From positions 62,001 through 126,000 of the forward strand of contig JADHLI010000005.1 in NCBI GenBank assembly GCA_016780775.1: 64,000 nucleotides of DNA, given 5' to 3'. The notes under the pieces are model-generated. The model was not told where the DNA came from. It made no database searches and saw nothing but the letters and a program-made list of their open reading frames with translations. Source of the stretch: Alphaproteobacteria bacterium. GTDB lineage: Bacteria; Pseudomonadota; Alphaproteobacteria; Puniceispirillales; Puniceispirillaceae. Positions 23,914 through 32,596 of the stretch are shown piece after piece. The position numbers and the translations under genes were made by a program. Position 1 is the stretch's first letter; every line of letters begins with the position of its first letter.

Positions 23914-25069
23914 GGCCGCGTTCCGATAAATTGCGCATAAAAGCAGACAGGCCAAACGTCCAGTGCCGGCATTCACCAGATGGTTTCATCTGATTTTGCA
24001 ACATGCCAATATCTGGGCAAGAAATAGTGACTACATCGCCTGTTTCATGGGTGAACCCTTCTCCTTTTGCCCCTCTATCTTTAGTTGGTGCAAACATCGT
24101 ACCCAAAAACAGCATGAAGCCGTCTGGATATTGGTGATTAACACTAATGGTTTGTGCAACAAGCTCTGTTGGCGAGCGGCTAATTTCGCGCATTAAGCTT
24201 TCACCTTCGAGGGTAAAGCCATCTTTACCTGTTATCTGCAGGCGCAATTCTGCATTTTGGACCCTATTCAAATCGAACCTATCATCAAATAGCCGGATAA
24301 AAGGCCCAATAACACAAGAGGCATTATTATCCTTTGCCTTACCTAGTAACAAGGCTGAACGCCCTTCAATATCTCGCAAATTCACGTCATTACCTAGGGT
24401 TACGCCTCTAATTTGGCCAGTACTGTTCACTGCTAGTACAATTTCCGGCTCTGGATTATTCCAGCTTGAAGCCGGGTGCAGACCTGCATCTGCGCCCCAC
24501 CCTATCGCAGATAAAGGTTGGGCTTTGGTAAATACTTCTGCGTCAGGGCCAATACCAACTTCCAGATATTGAGACCACATCCCTTCTGATATCAGCGCTT
24601 GTTTAACCTTCTGCGCCGCAGCAGAGCCAGCCTCTAAATCTGAAAGCCGCGAGCCAATAATATCTAGACAGCGAACACGTAATGCTTCTGCACGGGCAGG
24701 ATCCCCTGCTGCCTGCTCTTCGATAACCCGCTCTATCATGGAGCTAGCAAAAGTAACACCGCAAGCCTTCACAGCCTGTAGATCGCATGGTGCTAAGAAA
24801 TGCATCAGGGCCGTATCTGCATCACTGCCAAGGCTATTTTCCATCAAAGCGTCAAGTGATATAAGCGCCTTTGCTCCAGCTAGCTTTGCTGTGACATAGC
24901 CGCAACAATCATCCAACTCTAGCAAATCCCGCATTGTCGGCACATCACGGCTAGTAATATCATAAAGGTGACCTGCTTTGTGCGCTACAAGGCAGGGGCC
25001 GCCCACCTCTGGGCGCCATATCCGGCCAACTAATATCGCATCTTGTGCATCATCAGGTAGAATTTGCAT
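23906..25069 (-). CDS. Fumarylacetoacetate hydrolase-family protein
   Basis: The 387-residue product has a FAH-type C-terminal domain: YLEVGIGPDAEVFTKAQPLS, PEPEIVLAVNSTGQIRGVTLGND with the metal-binding Glu, and a long C-terminal part. The reaction is unknown; family members cleave or hydrate 2-oxo acids. It is the first gene of a tight three-gene operon with psuK and psuG, overlapping psuK. A role beside pseudouridine catabolism is suggested only by position. The upstream gap to 25285 holds a G8 run and a short CCCC/GGGG pairing. Confidence 0.75.
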   Translation of the reverse strand: MQILPDDAQDAILVGRIWRPEVGGPCLVAHKAGHLYDITSRDVPTMRDLLELDDCCGYVTAKLAGAKALISLDALMENSLGSDADTALMHFLAPCDLQAVKACGVTFASSMIERVIEEQAAGDPARAEALRVRCLDIIGSRLSDLEAGSAAAQKVKQALISEGMWSQYLEVGIGPDAEVFTKAQPLSAIGWGADAGLHPASSWNNPEPEIVLAVNSTGQIRGVTLGNDVNLRDIEGRSALLLGKAKDNNASCVIGPFIRLFDDRFDLNRVQNAELRLQITGKDGFTLEGESLMREISRSPTELVAQTISVNHQYPDGFMLFLGTMFAPTKDRGAKGEGFTHETGDVVTISCPDIGMLQNQMKPSGECRHWTFGLSAFMRNLSERGLV

Positions 25070-25285
25070 GACCTCTTGCCTCGCTTAACAAATAATTTCA
25101 TCATTTAGGCTCAAAAAAGGGGGGGGTATCACCCCTAGCAGCATAGCGGATAGAATAGATACCTTGCAAATCTATTTAGCTGGAAAGGACATATCCAGAA
25201 AAGACGCACTTTTTCACAGGTTATTTGTATTAAAGCTGCTACTATATTAGGTTTATCACACTGTTTTAAAGGAGGGTTATATCTC

Positions 25286-26404
25286 ATGACAAAAGCTACG
25301 CTTCCACCCTTCACCCCCTTGGTTGATAGCTTGCCTGCCAGTGTACCTTTTGTTGGCCCAGAAGCGCTAGAGCGTATGCATGAGCGTGCCTTTCTTGCCC
25401 GCATTGGCGCGAATGAAAGTGTGTTTGGCCCCTCTCCCCTTGCGATAGAAGCAATGCAAGCAGAGGCAAAAGGCGTCTGGCAATATGGCGATCCTGAAAA
25501 TTTTGAACTAAAGCAGGCCTTAGCAAAAAAGCATGGTATTACAGCAGACCATATCGCCATTGGCGAAGGTATTGACGGTCTATTAGGCTATTTGGTGCGT
25601 TTGTTTGTTGAAGCGGGGGTGCATGTGGTCACAACCGACGGCGCCTATCCAACCTTTAATTATCATGTCACTGGGTTTGGAGGGCATCTGCATAAAGTCT
25701 CATTCAAGGACGACAGAGAAGACCCTGCGGCCTTGCTCGATAAAGCAAATGAAGTTGGGGCACGGATAATCTACCTCTCCAACCCAAATAACCCGATGGG
25801 CTCTACCAATCCGGCGCGCATTATCGAAGATTTAGCTGATAACCTGCCGCCACAGACGCTATTATGCCTTGATGAGGCTTATGCAGACTTTTTGGATGCA
25901 GCACAAATGCCAGATATTGCTCCAGATCATCCACAGATTATTCGCATGCGCACCTTTTCCAAAGCCTATGGCATGGCTGGGGCTAGAATTGGCTATGCGA
26001 TTACACATACCGAGCTGGCGACCGCCTTTCATAAAATCCGCAATCATTTTGGCATGAGCAGAATATCACAGGCTGGCGCACTGGCCGCGCTTGATGATAC
26101 AGGCTATCTGGCGGCCATAAGAACAAAGGTAGGGCGCGCGCTGTCAGATATAGCCGCAATAGCCGTTGAAAACGGACTAGCCCCGCTTGCCTCTGCAACT
26201 AACTTTTTAGCGATTGATTGCGGCGGTGATGGGAGGCGCGCAGCTAAAGTGATGCAGAGTTTGATAAGTCAGGGCATATTTGTGCGTATGCCCGGAACAG
26301 CGCCGCAAAACAGGTGCATCCGGATTACGGCAGGCACACCAGAAGATTGCAAGCATCTAGCCGCCTGTTTGCCAAAGGCGCTGGCAGCCGCAAAACAAAA
26401 TTGA
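25286..26404 (+). CDS. PLP-dependent aminotransferase, histidinol-phosphate aminotransferase-like
   Basis: The 372-residue fold-type I aminotransferase has IYLSNPNNPMGS, CLDEAYADF with the PLP-binding Asp, and the Schiff-base Lys in RTFSKAYGMAGARIGY. The closest family is HisC. The substrate cannot be fixed and its neighbours are not histidine genes. AAAGGAGGG before the ATG is an unusually strong ribosome site. A tandem A-rich repeat covers its stop codon (26400-26440). Confidence 0.85.
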   Translation: MTKATLPPFTPLVDSLPASVPFVGPEALERMHERAFLARIGANESVFGPSPLAIEAMQAEAKGVWQYGDPENFELKQALAKKHGITADHIAIGEGIDGLLGYLVRLFVEAGVHVVTTDGAYPTFNYHVTGFGGHLHKVSFKDDREDPAALLDKANEVGARIIYLSNPNNPMGSTNPARIIEDLADNLPPQTLLCLDEAYADFLDAAQMPDIAPDHPQIIRMRTFSKAYGMAGARIGYAITHTELATAFHKIRNHFGMSRISQAGALAALDDTGYLAAIRTKVGRALSDIAAIAVENGLAPLASATNFLAIDCGGDGRRAAKVMQSLISQGIFVRMPGTAPQNRCIRITAGTPEDCKHLAACLPKALAAAKQN

Positions 26405-26456
26405 AAAACTAGAAAAAAAAATTAAAATCTGAAAAAGGATTATGAACTTTTTAGTG

Positions 26457-27968
26457 CTAGCTGGTTTCAATTCGTGATGAAAGCCCGCAGCATTTAGCAA
26501 ATGCTTTAAAGCGGCGGGCAGAATGCGCATCCATAAGGGTACGCTCTGCGGCTGGAAGCTGGCACACAAGGCTCCCCTCTTCCACCGATAAATTTATCAG
26601 GCGCAAATAGTCTGGCACGCCGCCACAGAATATTTGTCCAAAGCGCATACCAAGACCAACCGATTGCGCAGAAAATCGCTCTTCACGTGATAGGATTTTG
26701 GTAAATAAATCCATGGTAGGCTTATGCGGTTTTAGCCCCACATAACGGTGGTAGATAGCAAGTGCGAGCCAAGCACGCTCCTTATGGGTGACCGAGAATA
26801 TAGGCAAAGCTAATATGCGTTCCACAGCTAATTGAGCGCGTCTATCTGGACTTTCATTCCAGCAGATATCCGATAACATACAAGCAGCTTCAAGCAGGCG
26901 TTTTAAATTACGCTTGCGGCCATCTATTTTTGCCAAACCTGAGGTCTGAAAATAATCAGCAATAGGCATTAAGAGCGCGACAAGGCCAGCAGTAAGTCCC
27001 ACCTGTCTCTGCGTATGTAGGGCAAGTTGCCGTCCTGTAACCAATAGCTGATCATGTGTCTCTGATGCCACAGGCTGAATATCAGCTATCAGCCCATCAC
27101 GTAGCGAAGTACCGCTGATAAACAAATCTTTAGTCTTAGCAGTCTTTTTAACAGTTTCAATTATTTGCGCCGCCATCTTGATTGTTTTTTGCCGGCCAGC
27201 AGGCACGCCATCAAAATTTGGCTTTTGGGCGGTTAGAGACTTCAATAACCCTTTGGATTGCGAGGGCGGAATTACTAATCCATGCAATAGGAATAACGGA
27301 TAGTTGCTTCGCGAAATAAAAGCTGACCCTAATGCGCGAAAACTGCCACCAATGCCATAGAGCACCTGCCCTTTAGCAGCAGCCAGAAAATCTATAGCTT
27401 CAATTTGAGACTTCATCTCTTTTTTGGATAAATTGCTAAGATGGCCGATATTCAGGCTTGTGTAATCCTGTACCTTGCTGTCCTTAACTAAAACAAGCTC
27501 AATGCTGCCGCCGCCCAAATCGGCAACAAGTCCATTAATAATAGGCATGTTACGGGTAAGACCTAGCGTGACAAGACGAGCTTCTTCTGATGCAGGCAAT
27601 ATTTCAACAGGATAACCCAGAATTTTAGCAGCAGGCCGAAGGAAGTTATCGCCATTTTTAGCGCGCCGCGCAGCCGCAGTAGCAGCTATTTTCACATAAG
27701 TCGGCTTTAGCGCGTCAAGGAGCTTGCCAAACCTGGCTAGCACTTTCAATGCGGCATCAATACGTTCGGGCTGTAATTCACCACTGATATCAAGGCCGCG
27801 TCCTAATTCACAGGTAATGCGCTCATTAAAAAAGGGAAAGGGATAATCACCATCACGGCGATAAACCACAAGCCGGATTGAGTTTGAGCCAATATCAATA
27901 ACAGCGGCGGTTGGCGCATCAATCGCCAACTGCCTATCCTCAGACAGCTCTGCCTTATCTTGCTTCAA
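26457..27968 (-). CDS. ppx: Exopolyphosphatase, Ppx/GppA family
   Basis: The product has about 503 residues. The ASKHA-type ATPase motifs are VIDIGSNSIRLVVYRRDG and VADLGGGSIELVLV, followed by a C-terminal HD-like helical domain. It removes phosphate from polyphosphate ends or acts on pppGpp. The TTG at 27968 is preferred because GGGGGG stands 4 bases before it; a TTG at 27986 is also in frame. It follows ppk by about 30 bases, so the two enzymes that make and break polyphosphate form one operon. Confidence 0.9.
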   Translation of the reverse strand: MKQDKAELSEDRQLAIDAPTAAVIDIGSNSIRLVVYRRDGDYPFPFFNERITCELGRGLDISGELQPERIDAALKVLARFGKLLDALKPTYVKIAATAAARRAKNGDNFLRPAAKILGYPVEILPASEEARLVTLGLTRNMPIINGLVADLGGGSIELVLVKDSKVQDYTSLNIGHLSNLSKKEMKSQIEAIDFLAAAKGQVLYGIGGSFRALGSAFISRSNYPLFLLHGLVIPPSQSKGLLKSLTAQKPNFDGVPAGRQKTIKMAAQIIETVKKTAKTKDLFISGTSLRDGLIADIQPVASETHDQLLVTGRQLALHTQRQVGLTAGLVALLMPIADYFQTSGLAKIDGRKRNLKRLLEAACMLSDICWNESPDRRAQLAVERILALPIFSVTHKERAWLALAIYHRYVGLKPHKPTMDLFTKILSREERFSAQSVGLGMRFGQIFCGGVPDYLRLINLSVEEGSLVCQLPAAERTLMDAHSARRFKAFAKCCGLSSRIETS

Positions 27969-28000
27969 ACCTGCCCCCCTTAGCAAGTTAACCTGCCAGT

Positions 28001-30148
28001 CTATTTATTGTCTGTTGTTTTAGGGGCTAAACTACCCTGGCCAGACAAGCTTGGATTCTGCATAAAATAATCATGTGCAGAAAGCAGCAAATCCTCACTC
28101 GCCTCTAGTTTTGTATAAGCGCCATCTGGTTGCAAGTCCCAGCTGTTCTTTTTATCAAGGTCAAGTGCACGCAGCACTTGGCTCAGAACTTGTTTACGGA
28201 CAGTTCTATTTTCCAAAGGCACCAGCACTTCAACGCGCCGATAGAGATTGCGCGGCATCAGATCTGCCGAACCGATAAAGACTTTGGTTTTCGATTTTCC
28301 GAGGGTGTCACCATTGGCAAAAGCATAAATTCGCCCATGCTCCAAAAAACGGCCAATTATCGACCAGACCCGGATATTTTCAGATAAACCCTTGATTTGT
28401 GGGCGAAGACAGCAAATACCGCGCACACATAAATCTATCTTAACGCCAGCGTTTGAGACTTCATATAGACGGTCAATAACGCGCCTATCAACAATCGCAT
28501 TAGTCTTTATCCAAATATGGGCTGGCAAGCCCTGTTCCGCGTTTTTAATTTCTGTATCAATAGCGCCATATAGCCAATCAATAGTATGCGTCGGCGACAT
28601 CACTATCTTGCTCAGCTTTTTGGGCGGTACATAGCTGGTCAGAAAATTAAAAACCTGCCAAATCTCAGAACATAGTTTTTCATCGCAAGTAAAAAACGAT
28701 AAATCAGTATAAATTTTTGCCGTGATAGGATGATAATTGCCCGTACCACAATGTACATAAGATGAAAGCTGGCCATTTTCACGCCGCGTAATATGGGTCA
28801 GCTTGGAATGCACCTTAAGATCTGCAATACCATAGGCTACTTGGGCGCCCGCCCGCTCCAGCATCCGTGCCAATTGGATATTATTTTCTTCATCAAACCG
28901 AGCCTTTAACTCGATAAGCGCCATCACCGTTTTGCCATTTTCAGCGGCCTCAACCAGTGCTTTGGCAATCGGCGATTGCGGCGAGGTACGATACAGAGTC
29001 TGGCGGATAGCCAGCACATCTGGGTCGCGTGCGGCCTGCTCCAGAAACCGCACCACCACATCAAAGCTCTCATAAGGGTGGTGGACAATAATATCCTTAT
29101 TGCGGATAGCCGCAAAACAGTCGCCTTTGAAATCCACAATACGTTGCGGAAAGCGCGGGGTATATTCTGAGTATAATAGGGCTGATGGCAACCGGCTGAC
29201 AATTTCACTCAAATCGCCGGCTCCAACCAAGCCAGAGCTAACAAAGATTTGCGTATCACCAAGATTAAACTGGGATTTCAGAAAGTTACGTGAGGACTTT
29301 GACAAGCCTTCAGAGACAATAAGAGAGACAACATTGCCGCGCCGGCGCTTACGCAACGCACTTTCAAACTGACTGACCAAATCAGCAGCTTCATCATCTA
29401 TTTCGACATCTGAGTCTCGAAGCAAACGAAACATGCCGCTTTGCTTTACAGTAAAGCCAGGATAAATCTTATCCAAAAATGCCATGATAGCGGTTTCAGC
29501 GGGCACAAATTTTAGCGCATCATGGGGGCTATTATTTTCTGCTGGTAGAGCAATAAACCGCGGCGAATTCAGCGGCAGCAGAATAACTACCTTTTGCGCC
29601 TTTTTCTGATGATTAGTCATTTCTATCAACAGCCCCTGCCCCTTATTCTGGATAAAGGGAAAGGGATGACGCGGGTCTATTGTTGTAGGAGAAAGCAGTG
29701 GTAGTAGGTTTTTTGCGTACCATTCTTCGAGCCAGCTTAATTGGTCTGCTGATAAATCTGATACATCACAAATATTGCATTGATGCTCGGCTAATTGGCT
29801 TAGAACCTGTTTTTCTGCTTTTTGTTGCTCAGACAAAAGATAGGTAACCTTGGCTTCGATAGCTTCCAGTAATCCAGATATTTGGGCATCTGTTTCTGGC
29901 ATACGATGATAGCCGCGCATTTGCAGCTGATACATTCCAGCTAGACGCACCATTAAAAATTCATCTAAATTTGACGCTGAAATAGAAATGAAACGAAGCT
30001 TTTCACCTACCGGATTAGCATCTGATTTTGCCTGCCACAAAACCCGTTCATTAAAAGATAGCCATGAAAGCTCGCGGTCAAAATAGCGGCTTTCATTTTC
30101 ATTATATAAGAGGGGTTGTGTTGTGCTCACTGCTTTACTTAACCTCAC
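28001..30148 (-). CDS. ppk1: Polyphosphate kinase 1
   Basis: The 715-residue enzyme polymerises the gamma-phosphate of ATP into polyphosphate. Features in order are the N-terminal ESRYFDRELSWLSFNERVL, the catalytic His region VHSKLTHITRR, YVHCGTGNYHPITAKIYTD, and the C-terminal phospholipase D-like part (SADLMPRNLYRRVEVLVP). Length is normal. The start is a GTG at 30148. A candidate PHO box about 80 bases upstream suggests induction by phosphate limitation. Confidence 0.95.
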   Translation of the reverse strand: MRLSKAVSTTQPLLYNENESRYFDRELSWLSFNERVLWQAKSDANPVGEKLRFISISASNLDEFLMVRLAGMYQLQMRGYHRMPETDAQISGLLEAIEAKVTYLLSEQQKAEKQVLSQLAEHQCNICDVSDLSADQLSWLEEWYAKNLLPLLSPTTIDPRHPFPFIQNKGQGLLIEMTNHQKKAQKVVILLPLNSPRFIALPAENNSPHDALKFVPAETAIMAFLDKIYPGFTVKQSGMFRLLRDSDVEIDDEAADLVSQFESALRKRRRGNVVSLIVSEGLSKSSRNFLKSQFNLGDTQIFVSSGLVGAGDLSEIVSRLPSALLYSEYTPRFPQRIVDFKGDCFAAIRNKDIIVHHPYESFDVVVRFLEQAARDPDVLAIRQTLYRTSPQSPIAKALVEAAENGKTVMALIELKARFDEENNIQLARMLERAGAQVAYGIADLKVHSKLTHITRRENGQLSSYVHCGTGNYHPITAKIYTDLSFFTCDEKLCSEIWQVFNFLTSYVPPKKLSKIVMSPTHTIDWLYGAIDTEIKNAEQGLPAHIWIKTNAIVDRRVIDRLYEVSNAGVKIDLCVRGICCLRPQIKGLSENIRVWSIIGRFLEHGRIYAFANGDTLGKSKTKVFIGSADLMPRNLYRRVEVLVPLENRTVRKQVLSQVLRALDLDKKNSWDLQPDGAYTKLEASEDLLLSAHDYFMQNPSLSGQGSLAPKTTDNK

Positions 30149-30228
30149 ATGATCAAATCAAAAAACGCACTATCTTCGTTTCAGGCTTAATAATAACCCA
30201 AACAGGATATTGCCCAAACCATATTCGT

Positions 30229-30246
30229 ATGAAACTTTAATGACAG
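30229..30246 (-). promoter_or_regulatory. Candidate PHO box upstream of ppk-ppx
   Basis: Read on the - strand the site is CTGTCAT-TAAA-GTTTCAT. These are two 7-mers in 11-base register, the first matching the PhoB consensus exactly and the second at 5 of 7 positions. It lies 81 bases upstream of the ppk start, a usual distance. Known ppk genes are often in the Pho regulon. Confidence 0.6.
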
Positions 30247-30315
30247 TCCGTTTTATCGCCTTGGATTATTCTAAATAAGCCTCCACATCACCAAAAAAAT
30301 CGCCAAAACATCCAG

Positions 30316-31710
30316 CTATTTATTTGGATAAAGCCATGCGTCCATCGCATCCCGCAAAGAAAACAGGTTTGCGTCTGCAGGCGGGGTTATCATTTCGCGT
30401 GTAATGACCGCACCTGCGGGCACATCGCAGGCAAGCATCTGGCCTGCTGCCATATAATAGGGTAGCGGCTGATTATTATGTGCTGGCAATGCCCCTTGCA
30501 GAAGCGGTTTTAAGCCATCTACCTCATGATGATGCTGGTCGGTGATACGCAACAGCTCCCCTTTTTTCCAAGCTCTGGTGGTACAAGCATGTAAATCAAC
30601 ATGATGCTCAAGGGTTATCGCCCCTGACGGCTTTTCCAGCAAAACCGTTGATAGAAGCGATATTGGTGCTTCCACCCCCAAAAGATGTGAGGGATTATAA
30701 AGCAGGGCAGAACGGCCATCTTGGCTCATCGGAATCCCCTTTTCCTTCAGGATTTTCCAGCTTTCCTCACCTTTGCAATCAACCACAACATAAACGCCGC
30801 CGGCGAAACTCTGCTCATCTATGCGGCGCAGACAGTTAAACACATCTACCCGGCCAGATGATGCCGCAATGCCGCCCCTGGAATGCGGTTTAAAAATATC
30901 AGCAACCTCGCCTACCCTCGCATGCGGGGCATGAAAACCTGAAATGTCAGGCCGCAAGCCAGTGTGGTTACACACAATGCCCATTTCGCATAAATCAGGG
31001 ACTGTGCGCTGGGGAAATCCATCCAACAATCTAGCGCGCATTTCCAGCGTAGCTTGGATATTATCCCCCATTGACCATGCTTCTCTAAATTCTGGCAGCT
31101 GTTTCTCATGCCCTCGCCAGCTCACAACATCTCGCTCAGGATGATAGATAAAATCATATTCACTAGATTTGCCTGCAGCCAAAATCTCCAGCCCAAGAAG
31201 GCGTGCCCATGACATTAAACCAATAAGCAAGCTTGGCTGATCGCCATCTACGGGGGTAACAAATTTCCCGTTCTGCGCCGCTATATGGCTTAAATAAGGA
31301 CCGACAACAATATCTGCTTCCTTGGTAACCATCGCAACATGATAGCCGCTGGTTAGGGCTAGATAGGCAATAGAGGCAGCAGCTTCTGGCTGTCCCGTAG
31401 CTTCGACGATGATATCAGCTGGTAATGCACACAGCAGGCGATAATCATCAGTAATAATTTTTTTGCCCATTTCAAAGGCTCTAAGGGCAGCTGGCGCACT
31501 GTCAGCAAAAAAGATGTCTTCCTCTGCTATGCCGGCATCCAAAAAGGCTTTTTTGGCAAGCTCTATATCGAGATCGCATAAAAAAGGAACCTTAAAACGT
31601 GGCATCAAGGTCGCCTGATTAATTAGCGAGGCACCAAACTGGCCTGCCCCAACAAGGCCAGCTGTAACTTGTCTATTCTCAGATGCGGGGAAAAAATGAT
31701 CAAAATTCAT
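30316..31710 (-). CDS. Homoserine dehydrogenase-like oxidoreductase with SAF domain
   Basis: The 464-residue product begins with a Rossmann fold (VTAGLVGAGQFGASLINQA), continues as a homoserine-dehydrogenase-type NAD(P) enzyme (DIIVEATGQPEAAASIAYLAL, VTKEADIVVGP) and ends in a SAF-like domain (about 380-455, MLACDVPAGAVITREMI). Some members serve sugar-acid or apiose catabolism; many are misannotated as flagellar FlgA. No catabolic partner lies next to it. A terminator-like hairpin about 130 bases upstream suggests leader control. The exact substrate is unknown. Confidence 0.75.
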   Translation of the reverse strand: MNFDHFFPASENRQVTAGLVGAGQFGASLINQATLMPRFKVPFLCDLDIELAKKAFLDAGIAEEDIFFADSAPAALRAFEMGKKIITDDYRLLCALPADIIVEATGQPEAAASIAYLALTSGYHVAMVTKEADIVVGPYLSHIAAQNGKFVTPVDGDQPSLLIGLMSWARLLGLEILAAGKSSEYDFIYHPERDVVSWRGHEKQLPEFREAWSMGDNIQATLEMRARLLDGFPQRTVPDLCEMGIVCNHTGLRPDISGFHAPHARVGEVADIFKPHSRGGIAASSGRVDVFNCLRRIDEQSFAGGVYVVVDCKGEESWKILKEKGIPMSQDGRSALLYNPSHLLGVEAPISLLSTVLLEKPSGAITLEHHVDLHACTTRAWKKGELLRITDQHHHEVDGLKPLLQGALPAHNNQPLPYYMAAGQMLACDVPAGAVITREMITPPADANLFSLRDAMDAWLYPNK

Positions 31711-32046
31711 ATTATGCCCCTAACATTACTTAAAAAATACCCAGCTAGAGCTACAAAAAAGCTCAGACCAGAAGAAAGATGAATGAATAGTGGCAGGAAA
31801 ACAAATGAATTCAACAAAATGTTCTCAAAAATAGGTAAAAAAAAATCCGCCACAAAGGCGGATTTAATAAATTATAATTATTCATTTTATTTTGCACACG
31901 TCAAAGCGTGGCTTATCCTCCCCAAACTTGGCTTTATCGATTAAAAGCGAACCGCCAGTTCGTTCAAATCAGCAAAACACCAAAGAAAAACTTTGTAAAG
32001 AATTTTATATAGGTTTTTTATAAAATGGAGAGGAGATATACCAATA
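31711..32046. other. 336-base intergenic region between divergent genes
   Basis: No gene with a usable start codon lies here. The region holds a strong intrinsic terminator facing left (31836-31865), two short hairpins (CGAAC/GTTCG near 31948-31962 and CACG/CGTG near 31898-31912), and the GGAGAGGAG ribosome site for the rightward gene at 32047. Sequence between 31866 and about 32020 may be a leftward leader or small RNA. Confidence 0.6.
31836..31865 (-). terminator. Intrinsic terminator upstream of SAF oxidoreductase
   Basis: AAATCCGCC (31843-31851) pairs perfectly with GGCGGATTT (31857-31865) around a 5-base loop. On the - strand a run of nine U follows. No leftward coding gene ends here, so it terminates a short RNA or acts as an attenuator for 30316-31710. 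Confidence 0.8.
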
Positions 32047-32460
32047 ATGTCCAAATTCATCCTTCACCCGCAGCTGGAAAAAGACAGTTTGTTTGTTGCA
32101 AAATATAAGAGCCTGCAAATCAGGTTGGTAAAAGATAATCGCTTTTTCTGGCTACTGCTGATCCCTGAGCGGAATGATATTTGTGAGTGGCATGAGTTAA
32201 AAACCACAGAACAGCAAGATATCACAAACTTAACAAATTTTTTTAGCAATGCATTAAAGGTAATTGAAAAGGCTGATAAAATTAATATCGGTGCATTGGG
32301 TAATATGGTTAGCCAATTTCATTTCCATATCCTTGCTCGTCATATTGGTGATGCGGCATGGCCTTCCCCTGTTTGGGGAAACACTGCCGGCAAAAAAGAA
32401 GATACAAGGCTACTTGACGCTAGAATGGAAAAAATTCTGCAGGTCGTGGAAAAACTCTAA
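32047..32460 (+). CDS. HIT-domain protein
   Basis: The 137-residue protein has the histidine-triad motif in QFHFHILARH, preceded by GNMVSQ. HIT hydrolases cleave nucleotide polyphosphates such as diadenosine tetraphosphate or release AMP from adducts. GAGAGGAG lies before the ATG. It stands upstream of two photolyase genes on the same strand, with a gap of about 135 bases. Confidence 0.85.
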   Translation: MSKFILHPQLEKDSLFVAKYKSLQIRLVKDNRFFWLLLIPERNDICEWHELKTTEQQDITNLTNFFSNALKVIEKADKINIGALGNMVSQFHFHILARHIGDAAWPSPVWGNTAGKKEDTRLLDARMEKILQVVEKL

Positions 32461-32548
32461 CGCCTGCTATTAGTTTTCCCGCGATACGGGCAATCCGCTC
32501 GGCTCTAATTTTCGAATATATAAGGCTAGCTATGTTACTGGCTAGATA

Positions 32549-32563
32549 GGCGGTTCTGCCGCC
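32549..32563. other. Short hairpin upstream of photolyase
   Basis: GGCGG and CCGCC pair around a 5-base loop (TTCTG). No T-run follows, so it is a weak terminator or a leader element. Confidence 0.35.
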
Positions 32564-32596
32564 CTTGACCCTCGAGAAAATTGGATAGTGCCTTTA

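Noticed and set aside
31866-31965. Small leftward peptide reading FERTGGSLLIDKAKFGEDK
   Set aside because: The frame has no ATG, GTG or TTG start after the preceding stop and no ribosome site, so it is more likely part of a noncoding leader.
31836-32020. SAM-II-type riboswitch upstream of a homoserine-dehydrogenase-like gene
   Set aside because: The expected SAM-II pseudoknot elements are not found; only simple hairpins and a terminator are present.
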